Source: a bacterium
Lineage (GTDB): Bacteria; DRYD01
Assembly: GCA_030549815.1 (NCBI GenBank)
Contig: JAUQQQ010000013.1
Span: forward strand, 1 to 33,771
DNA length: 33,771 nt
Direction: 5' to 3'
Below are positions 1 through 7,864 of this stretch, piece by piece. The notes under the pieces were generated by a model. The model searched no databases. It was not told where the DNA came from and worked only from the letters and a program-made list of their open reading frames with translations. Position numbers and translations under genes: made by a program. Within the stretch, counting starts at the first letter, position 1. The number at the start of each line of letters is the position of its first letter.

Positions 1-226
1 TTATTTTATGTGTTGTTAGTAGCAAGTGGTTTGAAAGTAATAGCAGAGGATGTAACAAGTGTAGGTCGGATAGATATGACAGTGATAGAAAAGGGAAGAG
101 TGTATGTGGTGGAATTTTAATATGAGAAATATGAGGAATATGGAGAGATATACTTGGTATGATATAGTAGTAGATAGTAAAGAAAGAAAAATGAAGGATT
201 TAGAGATAGGGAGATATCAAAAATAA
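1..226 (+). pseudogene. Decayed C-terminal fragment of a PD-(D/E)XK nuclease / AAA-ATPase family protein
   Basis: Frame 1 is open from the window edge and reads GRIDMTVIEKGRVYVVEF before a stop at 118-120. This resembles the C-terminal nuclease domain of the AAA-ATPase-like/PDDEXK_9 (DUF1703) family, which usually reads GRIDL......VYIIEFK. Beyond the stop the same frame gives YEKYEEYGEIYLV, the segment that normally follows some 20 residues later. A shift of frame then gives DSKERKMKDLEIGRYQK and a stop at 224-226. Family-like sequence therefore continues through a stop, a deletion and a frameshift, which points to a broken gene. The 5' part lies outside the window. The family assignment is from memory of the motif, not from a search. 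Confidence 0.5.
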
Positions 227-229
227 AAA

Positions 230-252
230 ATAAAGGGGGGAAATTTCCCCCT
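230..252 (-). terminator. Rho-independent terminator of the pseudopilin genes
   Basis: Read on the minus strand, a GGGGG-AAATTT-CCCCC inverted repeat (247-251 pairing with 235-240) is followed by TTTATTTTTTATTTTTG. A G/C stem followed by a T-run is the classic intrinsic terminator, and it starts about 25 bases after the stop of the 278-877 gene. Confidence 0.75.
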
Positions 253-277
253 AATATTTAAGTAATTTAAAAATTCA

Positions 278-877
278 CTATCTTAAGCCTTGAAGTAAAA
301 CATATAGAGATACACCTGCTGTGGTATAAGCTGCTGGTGTTATACTTGCTATGTCTGAAGCTCCTGCCTGTCCACCTACGATTAATCCTGTTGTGTCAAC
401 TCCATTATCCAATTCGGTATCTATTTTGGTTAAACTTGATGGGTGTATTGTGTTACCACTACCAACTGCAGGGTTTTTTACTTCTAATGCTACTGCTTTC
501 GTAAATGGATATTGTGTTTGACCTGCGAAATAGATATTAGTTGTACTGTATTGAACTAAAATCCTGAAATCTGTTTTCCATGGGCTTGCTTGTGTCCATA
601 CTTGACTATTTGAATTTGGTATTTTTTCGATATATGGTCCTTTCCAGCGAGGATTTGTTGGCCCGTTACTAACTAAATCATCCCAACTATCAGGGAATAC
701 ACTTAAATCGTTATAATAAAGTAGCATAGCGGTTTTCAAACTTCGGATTTCTCCTGTCATTCTACTTATCCTTGATTCTTCCACTCTGTTAATAATGTAT
801 GGTAATAATATTGCTGCTAAAATTATGATTATGGCAATGACTACTAATAATTCTATTAGTGTAAAACCTTTCTTCAT
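278..877 (-). CDS. Type II secretion / type IV pilin-like major pseudopilin (GspG-like)
   Basis: The 199-residue protein begins MKKG|FTLIELLVVIAII, a class III prepilin signal with cleavage expected after Gly4 and methylation of Phe. Glu at mature position 5 is present, followed by one hydrophobic helix. The body carries WKGPYIEKIPN and SPWKTDF, which correspond to the GPYL..P and DPWG.PY landmarks of GspG. Near the C-terminus is KIDTELDNGVDTTG, an acidic loop at the place where GspG binds calcium. The likely site is the inner membrane and periplasm, as part of a secretion pseudopilus or a type IV pilus. A strong AGGAGGTG ribosome binding site lies 6 bases upstream of the ATG. The protein is a paralogue of the gene at 935-1573. 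No assembly ATPase or secretin lies in the window, so secretion and piliation cannot be told apart. Confidence 0.85.
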   Translation of the reverse strand: MKKGFTLIELLVVIAIIIILAAILLPYIINRVEESRISRMTGEIRSLKTAMLLYYNDLSVFPDSWDDLVSNGPTNPRWKGPYIEKIPNSNSQVWTQASPWKTDFRILVQYSTTNIYFAGQTQYPFTKAVALEVKNPAVGSGNTIHPSSLTKIDTELDNGVDTTGLIVGGQAGASDIASITPAAYTTAGVSLYVLLQGLR

Positions 878-934
878 TTTTTCACCTCCTTTTTTGTTAT
901 TGGTTTTACATTACGATGGTGCCAAATTCTGAAA

Positions 935-1573
935 TTAGTAAGTAAATATAAGAACATACATTGATTTTCCTCCACCTTGGTAAGCTCCACCTGTTGATAA
1001 ACCTGCCATTTGTGTTGTTGTACTGGGATTTATTAGTGGAGTAGTACCGTTATTTGCTTCGACGATGAAACCTGTACCTGCATTTCCATCATCCAGATCC
1101 GTATCTATTTTTGCTAAAGAAGTTAATGGTATAGTAGGTGATGTACCTACCATCGGGTTAGCTATTTCAATAGCAAATCCATTTCCAAATGGGTAAAGGT
1201 TAGTGGAGCTAGCAAACCTGTAATTTGTTCCTCCAGTTTGCGTGCGAATAACATAATTTGTTTTCCAGGGGGATGCTTGGTTCCATGTAGCAGTAGCTGT
1301 ATTTGGTGCTTTTTGTATGTAAGGGCCTCTCCAGTTTGGAAAACCTGTATTGACTACAAAATTATTCCAAATTGATGGGAGTGTAGAATTATCATTAAAA
1401 AACATAGTTACTGCACTTCTAATTGATTTTATTTCTTCTTCCATCCTTGATATTCTTGAATCTTCTGTTCTATTCATTACATATGGAAGTAATATAGCGG
1501 CAAGGATGGCAATAATAGCGACAACGACGAGCAATTCGATCAAAGTTAAACCTCTTCTATATTTTTTTTTCAT
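935..1573 (-). CDS. Type II secretion / type IV pilin-like major pseudopilin (GspG-like), paralogue 2
   Basis: The 212-residue protein starts MKKKYRRG|LTLIELLVVVAII, a class III prepilin signal with a longer basic leader (8 residues) than the downstream gene. It shares landmarks with its neighbour: ESRIS/DSRIS after the helix, WRGPYIQKAPN, SPWKTNY and KIDTDLDDGNAGTGFIV. The two therefore arose by tandem duplication and have diverged in the surface regions and at the C-terminus (MYVLIFTY here, LYVLLQGLR there). The gap to the next gene is 57 bases with no terminator, so the two are probably co-transcribed. The start is preceded by AAGGGGGGGATGTAA, a G-run ribosome binding site. Exact function (subunit of a pseudopilus, adhesin or DNA-uptake pilin) cannot be decided here. 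Confidence 0.85.
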   Translation of the reverse strand: MKKKYRRGLTLIELLVVVAIIAILAAILLPYVMNRTEDSRISRMEEEIKSIRSAVTMFFNDNSTLPSIWNNFVVNTGFPNWRGPYIQKAPNTATATWNQASPWKTNYVIRTQTGGTNYRFASSTNLYPFGNGFAIEIANPMVGTSPTIPLTSLAKIDTDLDDGNAGTGFIVEANNGTTPLINPSTTTQMAGLSTGGAYQGGGKSMYVLIFTY

Positions 1574-1604
1574 TTACATCCCCCCCTTCTCTTTATTATA
1601 TTAT

Positions 1605-1610
1605 CTTTTT
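1605..1610 (-). promoter_or_regulatory. Possible -10 element for the pseudopilin genes
   Basis: The minus strand reads TATAAT about 32 bases before the ATG of the 935-1573 gene. The sequence 17 bases further upstream (GAATTC) is a poor -35, so this is only a candidate. Confidence 0.35.
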
Positions 1611-1739
1611 TTCTCAAGAATTCCTTTCAAAAATTTTTTTATTTTTGTTTCTTTTCTCAATAGGAGGATTTTGGGATAAATACGAGAATAAGTTTTAGTG
1701 GGATGGAGGGGGAAAATAAAAAACCGGAGGTGTGATTGA

Positions 1740-2015
1740 GTGAAAAAAATAATAATAACGGTTAGCTTCGGTGCATTAATAGCCGTTTTAGGATTGGGTG
1801 GTCTTATAGCAAAAGACTGCCCGAACTGTCCGGATGACGGGCTGATTATATCCAAGGACTGTCCTAACTGCCCAGATGACGGGTACTTGGCAAAAGATTG
1901 CCCAAATTGCCCTGATGATGGGTATTTAGCAAAAGATTGCCCTGACTGCCCTGATGACGACGGGTACTTAGCAAAGGACTGTCCTGACTGCCCTGACGAC
2001 GGAATGGTTGCTTAA
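1740..2015 (+). CDS. Small exported-looking CPxCPDDG tandem-repeat protein
   Basis: I do not recognise a family. The 91-residue product starts at a GTG preceded by CCGGAGGTG. Residues 1-23 (MKKIIITVSFGALIAVLGLG) form a lysine-led hydrophobic segment that could be a signal peptide or membrane anchor. There is no lipobox. The rest is five tandem copies of about 13 residues with the core KDCP[ND]CPDDG followed by YLA, giving ten cysteines in five CxxC pairs, each next to two aspartates. The fourth copy has an additional Asp. CxxC pairs with carboxylates suggest metal binding or redox activity, but this is inference. Repeat copies differ mostly at synonymous positions, so the peptide sequence seems selected. 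The gene stands alone, is more G+C-rich than its surroundings, and is followed by a possible hairpin. Confidence 0.75.
   Translation: MKKIIITVSFGALIAVLGLGGLIAKDCPNCPDDGLIISKDCPNCPDDGYLAKDCPNCPDDGYLAKDCPDCPDDDGYLAKDCPDCPDDGMVA
1811..2003 (+). repeat. Coding tandem repeat, five units of about 39 bases
   Basis: Five in-frame units encode KDCP[ND]CPDDG plus a short linker (LIIS, YLA, YLA, YLA, MVA). Codons vary between units (for example GACTGC, GACTGT, GATTGC for Asp-Cys), so the units are old or have been held at the protein level. Confidence 0.8.
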
Positions 2016-2049
2016 TTGCCTGAAACGGTGCTGTATTCCCCTCTGTCCC

Positions 2050-2172
2050 TTATTCAAAATTGAATCGCTTTTCGCTTATAGAGCACGCAACTTTATGTTT
2101 CATCTGAGCTTCTAAAGCTTCCATACTATTCTTACCTACAGTTCCTATCTTATCAATAATAAATATTCCCAT
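2050..2172 (-). other. Unconfirmed 40-codon open frame, possible gene fragment
   Basis: On the minus strand an ATG at 2172 opens a 40-residue frame, MGIFIIDKIGTVGKNSMEAL and onward, ending KRFNFE. The stretch DKIGTVGKNSMEALEAQMK faintly recalls the C-terminal helix region of MazF/PemK toxins (..IGKVSKEKMKEVEEAL..). It has no evident ribosome binding site, and it overlaps the hairpin at 2142-2182. It is probably a fragment or chance, and is recorded because the rest of 2016-2230 has no other coding signal. Confidence 0.2.
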
Positions 2173-2186
2173 AAGGTAGGAATTTT
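2142..2186 (+). terminator. Possible terminator after the repeat-protein gene
   Basis: TTCCTATCTTAT (2142-2153) pairs with ATAAGGTAGGAA (2171-2182), 12 pairs with one G-T wobble, around a 17-base loop. TTTT and then more T-rich sequence follow. The long loop and the 127-base distance from the stop at 2015 lower confidence. Confidence 0.4.
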
Positions 2187-2230
2187 ACATATTTTTGTCT
2201 AAATTAAAAATAGGAATCATTGATTTTCTC

Positions 2231-2259
2231 TTTACTTTTTTCCAAAAAAGTCCTATAAG
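2231..2259 (+). promoter_or_regulatory. Promoter of the small membrane protein gene
   Basis: TTTACT (2231-2236) and TATAAG (2254-2259) are separated by exactly 17 bases, a good sigma-70 type layout. Transcription would start near 2266, about 45 bases before the ATG. Confidence 0.5.
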
Positions 2260-2310
2260 TTGTTTTCTATCGGTTTTTCAAAAAAATAAAACTAACAGGA
2301 GGTGTTTGGT

Positions 2311-2736
2311 ATGTCTAATTTTATCTCTTTAATTGAAAAAGAAATAGAACACAAGAAGGACAAGAAAAAAATTTTAAAAGACTTGCATTATCAGGATATA
2401 CAAAATAAACCTGAAAATTCAAATGAAGAAGAAAGTAAAAATTCGGAAAATGAACAAAATAAATATTCAAAATTATACACAGCTATTGCTATTGTTTATT
2501 GCTTGGTTGGCTTTATTAAATTTTTGATCGAGTTATTAAATAATCCTGAATTACTTGGAGTTTTATTCGAGGTTTTGTTTATATTGGTTGGTATCTTTCT
2601 ATTTGTATTCGTTGGGTTGATTGGAATTTTCGGGATAATAATGGTTATTGGCATTCTATTCGCTATGATTGATCTTCCTAATACAAATAGAAAAATACAA
2701 AATCATAAATACTACGATTACAAATTTAGTAGATAG
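2311..2736 (+). CDS. Hypothetical two- or three-segment membrane protein
   Basis: I do not recognise a family. The ATG at 2311 is chosen over an in-frame GTG at 2302 because AGGAGGTG (2297-2304) lies 6 bases before the ATG and covers the GTG. The product is 141 residues. Residues 1-55 are hydrophilic and rich in Lys, Glu and Asn, probably a cytoplasmic helix or a disordered tail. Two long hydrophobic stretches follow, about 60-82 (AIAIVYCLVGFIKFLIELL) and about 87-130, the second long enough for two passes. The C-terminus is basic and short. It has its own promoter and is convergent with pntB, so its role cannot be read from context. Confidence 0.7.
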   Translation: MSNFISLIEKEIEHKKDKKKILKDLHYQDIQNKPENSNEEESKNSENEQNKYSKLYTAIAIVYCLVGFIKFLIELLNNPELLGVLFEVLFILVGIFLFVFVGLIGIFGIIMVIGILFAMIDLPNTNRKIQNHKYYDYKFSR

Positions 2737-2772
2737 TTGTTATGAATAGGGTTAAAAGGGCTTTTTGATAAT

Positions 2773-4158
2773 CTATAGATTTTGGATTTCTGAGATTAAT
2801 TTTTTAAGAGTTTCTTTTGCATCTCCGAATAACATTCTGGTTTTGGGGTTATAGAAAAGTTCATTTTCGACACCTGCGAATCCTGGCCTTAAACTCCTTT
2901 TCATAAAAATAATATTCTGTGCCTGATCTACTTCAAGGATGGGCATACCATACAAAGGACTGTTGGGATTATTTTTAGCCGCAGGATTGACAATATCATT
3001 TGCACCAACTACTAATACGACATCGGTATTCTTGAATTCAGGATTTATTTCATTCATTTCATACAGCTTCGAATAATCTACTTTAGCTTCAGCTAATAAA
3101 ACGTTCATATGTCCTGGCATTCTGCCTGCAACCGGATGTATCGCATACTTTACCTCTACACCTTTACTTTCTAACAATTGTTCTAATTCATGGACTTCAT
3201 TTTGTGCGTTAGAGACGGCCATACCATAACCAGGTACGATTATAACTTTCTTTGAATAGGCAAGCAATACTGCAGCATCTTGAACACTAATTTCTTGGAC
3301 ATTACCCTTAACGTTTGAAGCTGCTTCTTTTGTCCCACCAAACCCACCTAAAATAACCCCTAATACTGTCCTATTCATTGCTTTTGCCATCAGTATAGTT
3401 AAGATTGTTCCTGAGGCACCTACTAAGGTTCCAGAAACAATCATTGCATTGTTGTTAATTGCGAAACCTGCAATCGATGCAGCTAACCCCGTAAAAGCAT
3501 TCAAGAGAGCAATCACAACAGGCATGTCCGCACCACCTATTGGAAAGACGCCACTGAAACCCAAAACACCACCCATTATAAACAAAAATACCAATAAATA
3601 GGGAGAAGGATTTATGATTAACAAAACATAAATAATAAGTATCGATAATAAGACAAGAGCGTTGAAAACACGAATAAAAATAGACCTTTTTGAACTTTCA
3701 AAAATTCCCCATAACTTAGCCATTGCTAACATACTACCAACAAAAGAAATACTGCCGACAACACCACTAAAAGCTGAACTTGCAACAAAAAACCAATCGA
3801 AACCACCTTCAACTTCACTAACGATTCCTCGTGTGAAAAACTCTACGATGGAAATCAATGCAATTGTAAGTCCTCCCATTCCGTTGAAAAATGAAACCAT
3901 CTGCGGCATCTCTGTAAATTTTACAACACCAGCTAAATATAAACCAATAACGGTCCCTAAAACTATAGCCAACAAAATGAACCACAAATTCTCGAAATGA
4001 ACAGAGGGATGAAAAAAAGTGAATAAAACAGCAATGAGCATTCCAATTGCAGAGATCCAATTGCCTCTAATTGCAGTTGCTGGATGCCCCATATATTTTA
4101 TTCCCAAAATAAATAGAAAAGCACTAACTAAATAACCTACCTCAGTAATGTATCCCAC
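2773..4158 (-). CDS. pntB: NAD(P) transhydrogenase subunit beta
   Basis: PntB is the membrane and NADP(H)-binding subunit of proton-translocating transhydrogenase, which couples hydride transfer between NADH and NADP+ to proton movement across the inner membrane. At 461 residues it matches family length (about 460). The first ~270 residues are a bundle of hydrophobic segments. The C-terminal domain III shows VIIVPGYGMAVSNAQ (NADP fold), HPVAGRMPGHMNVLLAEAKV and VVGANDIVNPAAKNNPNSPL, all hallmarks of PntB, and ends with MKRSLRPGFAGVENELFY. Its ATG overlaps the stop of the pntAb gene (4158), so the two are translationally coupled. It is the last gene of a six-gene minus-strand chain. Confidence 0.95.
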   Translation of the reverse strand: MGYITEVGYLVSAFLFILGIKYMGHPATAIRGNWISAIGMLIAVLFTFFHPSVHFENLWFILLAIVLGTVIGLYLAGVVKFTEMPQMVSFFNGMGGLTIALISIVEFFTRGIVSEVEGGFDWFFVASSAFSGVVGSISFVGSMLAMAKLWGIFESSKRSIFIRVFNALVLLSILIIYVLLIINPSPYLLVFLFIMGGVLGFSGVFPIGGADMPVVIALLNAFTGLAASIAGFAINNNAMIVSGTLVGASGTILTILMAKAMNRTVLGVILGGFGGTKEAASNVKGNVQEISVQDAAVLLAYSKKVIIVPGYGMAVSNAQNEVHELEQLLESKGVEVKYAIHPVAGRMPGHMNVLLAEAKVDYSKLYEMNEINPEFKNTDVVLVVGANDIVNPAAKNNPNSPLYGMPILEVDQAQNIIFMKRSLRPGFAGVENELFYNPKTRMLFGDAKETLKKLISEIQNL

Positions 4159-4469
4159 TACTTATCACCACTTTTTTCTTTAATATCAGAAGAATTGCGC
4201 TTGAATTTTTCTAACATCCTGTTTGTAACTGCATATCCACCTACGACATTAAGAGTTCCTACTAATACTGCAAAGAAGCTAATGATTTTCAGGACAGGAT
4301 CATGGGCATGTAAAGCAACTATGCAAGCACCAACAACAACAATCCCATGGATTGCATTCGTCGCAGACATTAAAGGAGTATGTAATAAACTCGGCACTTT
4401 GTTTATTAATTCAAAACCTAAAATTATCGCCAAAATAAAGATATAAGCCTTTGCAAAGATTAACTCCAT
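4158..4469 (-). CDS. pntAB: NAD(P) transhydrogenase subunit alpha, membrane part (PntA2/PntAB)
   Basis: This is the short membrane subunit (domain II of the alpha chain) found separately in three-subunit transhydrogenases. The protein has 103 residues with three to four hydrophobic helices. It contains the conserved VPSLLHTPLMSATNAIHGIVVVGA segment and FFAVLVGTLNVVGGYAVTNRML. It lies between pntAa (1 base away) and pntB (overlapping start/stop), the expected order. The C-terminal tail after RMLEKFK is a charged extension typical of the family. Confidence 0.93.
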   Translation of the reverse strand: MELIFAKAYIFILAIILGFELINKVPSLLHTPLMSATNAIHGIVVVGACIVALHAHDPVLKIISFFAVLVGTLNVVGGYAVTNRMLEKFKRNSSDIKEKSGDK

Positions 4470-4470
4470 A

Positions 4471-5565
4471 CTAACCCTCCACCAACTTCCTTATATTCTC
4501 ATTTATAATTTGCTTATTAAAAATAACAATCACATTCTTATCGATTTCATCATTTAGATCAGGACTAATTTTATCTGAATTTTTTAAGAGATGAACTAAT
4601 AAGTTAAAGACGTTCCTGGAGTAAAGTTTACTTGCATCAAAGGGAACTAAGCTTGGCAAATTGGAGTATCCTATTATGGTTTTATTATGATAGTTTATGA
4701 TTTGATTTTTTTGTGTTAATTCGCAATTTCCTCCTACTAAATCAACAATAACAGCTCCTGTTTTCATATTTTCGACCATATCTTTGGTAATCAGAATAGG
4801 TGGTTTTTTACCCATAACAGCAGCGGTGCTAATTATTACATCACTATCCTTAACATATGGATAAAGGATTTCTCTTTCTTTTTTTATGATTTCTTCGGTT
4901 GCTTCTTTGGCGTATCCGGATTTATCTTCAAAGTCAGAAATAGAGAATTCTATGTAATTTCCTCCGACGCTTTTTATTTGATCTTTGGTAGCTGGCCTTG
5001 GATCGAACCCCCAAACATTGGCACCTAATCTTTTTGCAGTTGCTATTGCTTGCAGTCCTGCCACACCTGCACCTATAACCAAAACTTTCGCAGGTGTTAT
5101 TGTCCCCCCTGCTGTCATAAGTAAAGGGAACATCTTTATGGAATACGAAGCTCCTAATAGAACAGCCTTATAACCTGCTACAGTAGCCATAGAACTAAGA
5201 ATATCCATACTCTGTGCTCTTGAAATACGAGGTATTAACTCCAAACCTATATAGTTGATATTACTTGTCATTAATTTCTTTATAAAATCGACATCGAAGG
5301 GATTATACAACCCCACAATCCAACCGTTAACATCAAAGATTTCATCGAACCTATTGATTGCTAAAATTATGTCTGATTTTAAAACTTCTTCTCTGTTTTT
5401 GATTTCTGCACCTGCTTCTAAATAATCTTGATTAGTAAAACCCGCATTAATACCGGCACTTTCCTCAATAATTACTTTAAAACCCTTACCTACAAATCCT
5501 TTAACTTCCTGTGGAACTAAAGATACTCTATTATCGTTTTTTTCTTTTAATACCCCTATTATCAT
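4471..5565 (-). CDS. pntAA: NAD(P) transhydrogenase subunit alpha, NAD-binding part (PntA1/PntAA)
   Basis: This is the soluble domain I of transhydrogenase, related to alanine dehydrogenase, which binds NAD(H). At 364 residues it has the length of the separated subunit. Landmarks are NDNRVSLVPQEVKGF near the N-terminus, the Rossmann motif VIGAGVAGLQAIATAKRLGA followed by FDPRPATKDQ, and the late AAVMGKKPPILITKDMVENM and IVDLVGGNCELT. It is nearly adjacent to the membrane subunit gene (1-base gap) and begins 3 bases after the PLP enzyme gene. Domain I in this arrangement lacks fused membrane helices, as expected for the split form. Confidence 0.93.
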   Translation of the reverse strand: MIIGVLKEKNDNRVSLVPQEVKGFVGKGFKVIIEESAGINAGFTNQDYLEAGAEIKNREEVLKSDIILAINRFDEIFDVNGWIVGLYNPFDVDFIKKLMTSNINYIGLELIPRISRAQSMDILSSMATVAGYKAVLLGASYSIKMFPLLMTAGGTITPAKVLVIGAGVAGLQAIATAKRLGANVWGFDPRPATKDQIKSVGGNYIEFSISDFEDKSGYAKEATEEIIKKEREILYPYVKDSDVIISTAAVMGKKPPILITKDMVENMKTGAVIVDLVGGNCELTQKNQIINYHNKTIIGYSNLPSLVPFDASKLYSRNVFNLLVHLLKNSDKISPDLNDEIDKNVIVIFNKQIINENIRKLVEG

Positions 5566-5568
5566 CTG

Positions 5569-6690
5569 CTAATACACTTTGATCTGAATTTTAGAGAAAG
5601 CATTTTCTAAGTCTTGGATAATATCTTCAACATTCTCAATCCCAACTGACAACCTTACCAAATTGTAAGGTATTCCTTCTATACCTTTGTGCGTTGAAAA
5701 ATGAGGAAGACAAATAAGTGATTCAACTCCACCTAAACTAACACCATAATTTATTATCTTTAAGCTCTTGAAAAATAATCTCAAATTATCAATATCTAAA
5801 TCAACTAAAAAGCTAACTGTTCCGCCAAAGCCCCTAACATTTGGACTAATAAAGGAAGAGAAGGAAGGATAGAATATCTCTTTTACGAAAGATTTTGTTT
5901 TCAAATACTCTATAACTTTAAGACAATTTTGTTGATGTTTTTCCATTCTTACTGGTAGAGTTTTCAACCCTCTTAAGACGAGATAACTATCAAATGGGCT
6001 TAATGCATTACCAAATGTATTTCTATATTCTTTTATTTTTTGATAAATTTGATCGTTATTTGTCATTACAGCTCCACCTAAACAATCACTGTGCCCGTTA
6101 ATGTATTTTGTTAGGCTATGCACGACTACATCTACACCATCATCAACAGGATTATAAAAATACGGACTTAAAAAGGTATTATCAAAAACTATTATACATT
6201 CACTATTTTCGGATTTTATCTTTTTAACAACTTCCCTTACATTAACCATTTTCATCATTGGATTAGTTGGAGATTCTAACCAAACCATAGTTACGTTTTT
6301 GTCAATTTTGAAATCTTTGGAGAAATCTACATATTCGGTTGTGATATTGTATTTAGGTAAGAAATAATTGAAAACTTTTTTGGTTACTGAATATAGGTCA
6401 TCAAAAGCCAAGATCTTTGAGTTTTGATTGAGTAAAGAAAAAATAACAGAGGTAATAGCGGCCATACCACTTGAAAAAACCAAACAATATTTACATTTTT
6501 CAGCATACGCTAACTTTTCTTCTAAAGCCAATCGAGTTTGATTATCATACCTTTGATAAAATAAACCTTCGACTTCAATATCTTGTAAGCTGTAAGTAGA
6601 TGTTAAATGTATGGATTTTACGACATCACCTTCCAAATTATCTTTGAAAGGTTTTTCTTTGATATGGATTATTGCGGTTTCAAATTTCAT
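5569..6690 (-). CDS. Cys/Met-metabolism PLP-dependent enzyme (cystathionine gamma-synthase / lyase family)
   Basis: The protein is a fold-type I PLP enzyme of the trans-sulfuration family, cytosolic. It shows YQRYDNQTR (phosphate-binding Tyr/Arg of the neighbouring subunit), FSSGMAAITSV, WLESPTNPMMKM, FDNTFLSPYF and the PLP lysine in VHSLTKYINGHSDCLGG. SLGGVESLICLP and LVRLSVGIEN close the C-terminal domain. At 373 residues it is full length. I chose the ATG at 6690 (MKFETAIIH, the usual family start), although a TTG at 6702 in frame overlaps the mnmA stop and may be the start. Sequence alone does not separate gamma-synthase, gamma-lyase and beta-lyase activity. Overlap with mnmA suggests co-translation. 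Confidence 0.88.
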   Translation of the reverse strand: MKFETAIIHIKEKPFKDNLEGDVVKSIHLTSTYSLQDIEVEGLFYQRYDNQTRLALEEKLAYAEKCKYCLVFSSGMAAITSVIFSLLNQNSKILAFDDLYSVTKKVFNYFLPKYNITTEYVDFSKDFKIDKNVTMVWLESPTNPMMKMVNVREVVKKIKSENSECIIVFDNTFLSPYFYNPVDDGVDVVVHSLTKYINGHSDCLGGAVMTNNDQIYQKIKEYRNTFGNALSPFDSYLVLRGLKTLPVRMEKHQQNCLKVIEYLKTKSFVKEIFYPSFSSFISPNVRGFGGTVSFLVDLDIDNLRLFFKSLKIINYGVSLGGVESLICLPHFSTHKGIEGIPYNLVRLSVGIENVEDIIQDLENAFSKIQIKVY

Positions 6691-6694
6691 TGAT

Positions 6695-7864
6695 TTAATC
6701 AAGTAAAACTTTCTTTATTATTGCTCCACCAAGTAAGATATCATTATGGTAAAAAGCAACTACTTGCCCAGGAGTTATTGCCATTTGTTTTTCTTCGAAT
6801 TCAACTTCCACATTATTTTCATCGATTTCTTTTACTTTACATTTTGCTTCTTCATGAGTGTATCTTATTTTAGCATAAATGTTTTGAGTTTGTTTTACTA
6901 TCCAGTTAACATTTTGTGCTATGAATTTTCTTTGGTAAAGGTCTTCTTTATCGCCCACAATTATCGTGTTGTTTTCAGAGTTTATGGATAATACATATAG
7001 GGGTTTTGAATGGCTAACTCCAATTCCTTTTCTTTGTCCTACTGTATAAAGATGTATCCCTTTGTGTTTTCCCAATATATTACCAAATTTGTCTACTATT
7101 AATCCATCTTTAATTTTTTGAGATTTAAATATTTCGATGTACCTTGTGGATATAAAATTCTGGCTGTCGGGTTTATTGAAAACATGTAAATTATACTTCA
7201 TTGCTATTTGTCTTGTGAATTCTTTATTTTCAACGAAACCCAATGGGAAAACTGCTTTTTCTATGTGCTTACTATTCAAAAATGACAGGTAATAAGTTTG
7301 ATCTTTTTTTAAGTAATTAGCTTTAGCAAGGGTATGAGTACCTTTAAAAATAGTTCTTTTAACATAATGACCGGTTGCAAAGTAATCGAAATATAAGTTT
7401 GATTCGATAGCTTTACTAAGCAGATACTCGAATTTCATTTTCCAATTACACATTACACATGGGTTTGGTGTTTTGCCGTTTAGGTATTCTTCTTTAAAAT
7501 AATTAAGGATTATTTCTTCATATTCTTTTGTTAAATCTATGCAATAGAAAGGGGTTTTAAGTTGATGACAGATGATTTGGGCATCTTTTATATCTTCATA
7601 TTCTTCAGGACCGAAACAACCATGTATTTTTGAATTATAATTACCGAATAATTCAGAATATTTTTCATTCCAAATTTTCATTGTAATACCAAAGACATCA
7701 TACCCTAATTCTTTTAATATTGCTAAAGTAGAGGATGAGTCAACGCCTCCACTTAGCCCTACAGCAATTTTAGAATTTCTCTTAACACCTATATTATCCA
7801 AATTTTGTTGAACTTCTTCTAAAAAATTTTGATAAGTTTTTTCAAAATTTGTTGTTACTATCAT
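6695..7864 (-). CDS. mnmA: tRNA-specific 2-thiouridylase MnmA
   Basis: MnmA activates wobble uridine 34 of Lys, Glu and Gln tRNAs with ATP and replaces O2 with sulfur. The 389-residue protein has the PP-loop SGGVDSS (residues 38-44), [35 protein letters not shown] with catalytic-type Cys136 and Cys139, ATGHYVKR (163-) and [10 protein letters not shown]. The second catalytic cysteine, in E. coli within TGICFIGER, is missing: the matching segment is [12 protein letters not shown] (232-). I believe a known MnmA subgroup has DFI or similar here, so this may be a variant and not a defect. An N-terminal extension of about 28 residues precedes the PP-loop strand. The ATG overlaps the clpP stop (ATGA). 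Confidence 0.93.
   Translation of the reverse strand: MIVTTNFEKTYQNFLEEVQQNLDNIGVKRNSKIAVGLSGGVDSSSTLAILKELGYDVFGITMKIWNEKYSELFGNYNSKIHGCFGPEEYEDIKDAQIICHQLKTPFYCIDLTKEYEEIILNYFKEEYLNGKTPNPCVMCNWKMKFEYLLSKAIESNLYFDYFATGHYVKRTIFKGTHTLAKANYLKKDQTYYLSFLNSKHIEKAVFPLGFVENKEFTRQIAMKYNLHVFNKPDSQNFISTRYIEIFKSQKIKDGLIVDKFGNILGKHKGIHLYTVGQRKGIGVSHSKPLYVLSINSENNTIIVGDKEDLYQRKFIAQNVNWIVKQTQNIYAKIRYTHEEAKCKVKEIDENNVEVEFEEKQMAITPGQVVAFYHNDILLGGAIIKKVLLD

Noticed and set aside
1811-2003. Tandem repeat as a non-coding satellite or CRISPR
   Set aside because: Units are in frame, code a conserved peptide, and differ mainly at synonymous sites.
2302-2310. GTG at 2302 as start of the membrane protein
   Set aside because: The GTG is part of the ribosome binding site AGGAGGTG. 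The ATG at 2311 has ideal spacing.
3818-4060. 80-residue open frame within pntB
   Set aside because: It is a shifted frame inside a clear, full-length pntB.
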